This document shows, piece after piece, positions 13,104 to 13,491 of a stretch of DNA of 13,491 nt. Every line of letters begins with the position of its first letter. Position 1 is the stretch's first letter. The notes beneath the pieces were generated by a model, which saw nothing but the letters and a program-made list of their open reading frames with translations, was not told the origin of the DNA and searched no databases. The position numbers and the translations under genes are program-made. The DNA is from JBFHKO01 sp041595355 (lineage in GTDB: Bacteria > Pseudomonadota > Gammaproteobacteria > Enterobacterales > Aeromonadaceae): assembly GCA_041595355.1 (NCBI GenBank), contig JBFHKO010000050.1, positions 1 through 13,491 on the forward strand. The letters are read 5' to 3'.

Positions 13104-13491
13104 ATGCCGACCCCGCTACTGACCGACTATCCCGCTGCCCACGGCCACTACGACGAGCTGCTGAATGACGCGGGTCACATCCGTCCGCACTGGCATGAAT
13201 TTGCCGAGGAGCTGGCCGATACCCGCCCCGAGCAGATACGCCGCCGCATGGACTCCGTGCGCAGGCAGATCTTCGAAAATGGCATCACCTACAACGTCTA
13301 TGCCGATCCCCAGGGCAACGAACGCCCCTGGGAGCTGGATCTGCTGCCGCTCATCATTCCCGCCGATGAATGGCAGCAGCTCGAAGCGGCCGTCGCCCAG
13401 CGGGCCGATCTGTTCAACCGCATACTGGCGGATATCTATGGCCCCCAGCAGCTGCTCAAGGAGGGATTGCTGCCCCCGGCGCTGATCCACG
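13104..13491 (+). CDS. Circularly permuted ATP-grasp protein, 3' end cut by the window
   Basis: 129 complete codons are visible. ATG 13104 starts MPTPLLTDYPAAHGHYDELL; an in-frame ATG at 13068 would add 12 residues but has no ribosome site, whereas GAGAGGG lies (somewhat far) upstream of 13104. The visible part matches the N-terminus of the DUF404/DUF407 (circularly permuted ATP-grasp type 2) family: the RRMDSVRRQIFENGITYNV segment, then PWELDLLPLIIP and LFNRILADIYGPQQLL. The ATP-binding part lies beyond the window. Such enzymes couple ATP to carboxylate-amine ligation and occur next to transglutaminase-DUF2126 and alpha-E genes. The gap to the preceding gene is 122 bp and includes two hairpins; both genes run in the same direction. 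Confidence 0.88.
   Translation, partial: MPTPLLTDYPAAHGHYDELLNDAGHIRPHWHEFAEELADTRPEQIRRRMDSVRRQIFENGITYNVYADPQGNERPWELDLLPLIIPADEWQQLEAAVAQRADLFNRILADIYGPQQLLKEGLLPPALIH

Overview
The window looks like a chromosomal segment of a GC-rich gammaproteobacterium. An Aeromonas-like host is my best guess, from the cellobiose PTS operon beside a transglutaminase/ATP-grasp locus and from codon use; this is inference and no rRNA, tRNA or housekeeping marker confirms it. Three blocks can be separated.

Block 1 (1 to about 4450) is the end of a mobile element, most like a P4-type phage satellite or integrative island. It opens with the 3' two-thirds of a DUF927 primase/helicase-type ATPase. Directly behind it are twelve exact copies of a 9-mer (GTGGGAACA) in both orientations, a likely replication origin. 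Next comes a zinc-finger gene resembling phage Q antiterminators, preceded by a LexA-box-like sequence. Then follow about 1.2 kb packed with paired palindromes, a long imperfect inverted repeat that encodes a conserved peptide on both arms, and short ORFs, and finally a 62-residue protein that resembles Hha/YmoA. The sequence CCACCAGC, the reverse complement of E. coli Chi, is repeated many times here. The right edge carries paired TGGGGGTAT repeats of the kind seen near island integrases, but there is no integrase in the window; a decayed IS1634-type transposase lies there instead.

Block 2 (5050 to 8770, minus strand) is a complete cellobiose/beta-glucoside PTS operon, transcribed EIIB, EIIA, GH1 6-phospho-beta-glucosidase, EIIC. 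EIIB, EIIA and EIIC import and phosphorylate the disaccharide and the GH1 enzyme splits the product. Its control region is unusually readable: a CRP site centred near -60, two tandem GalR/LacI-family operators between -45 and -20, and a -10 box. The repressor gene is not in the window. A terminator-like hairpin follows the last gene. This block is visibly AT-richer than its neighbours.

Block 3 (8890 to 13491) begins with a small minus-strand coiled-coil protein with its own terminator. A large plus-strand gene follows, encoding a transglutaminase core fused to a DUF2126 amidoligase-like region, and then the start of a circularly permuted ATP-grasp gene cut by the window edge. These belong to a widespread, poorly characterised gene set predicted to form and remodel peptide bonds.

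The most promising undescribed material is the non-coding architecture of Block 1: the iterons, the Chi-like repeats, the operator pairs and the peptide-coding inverted repeat.
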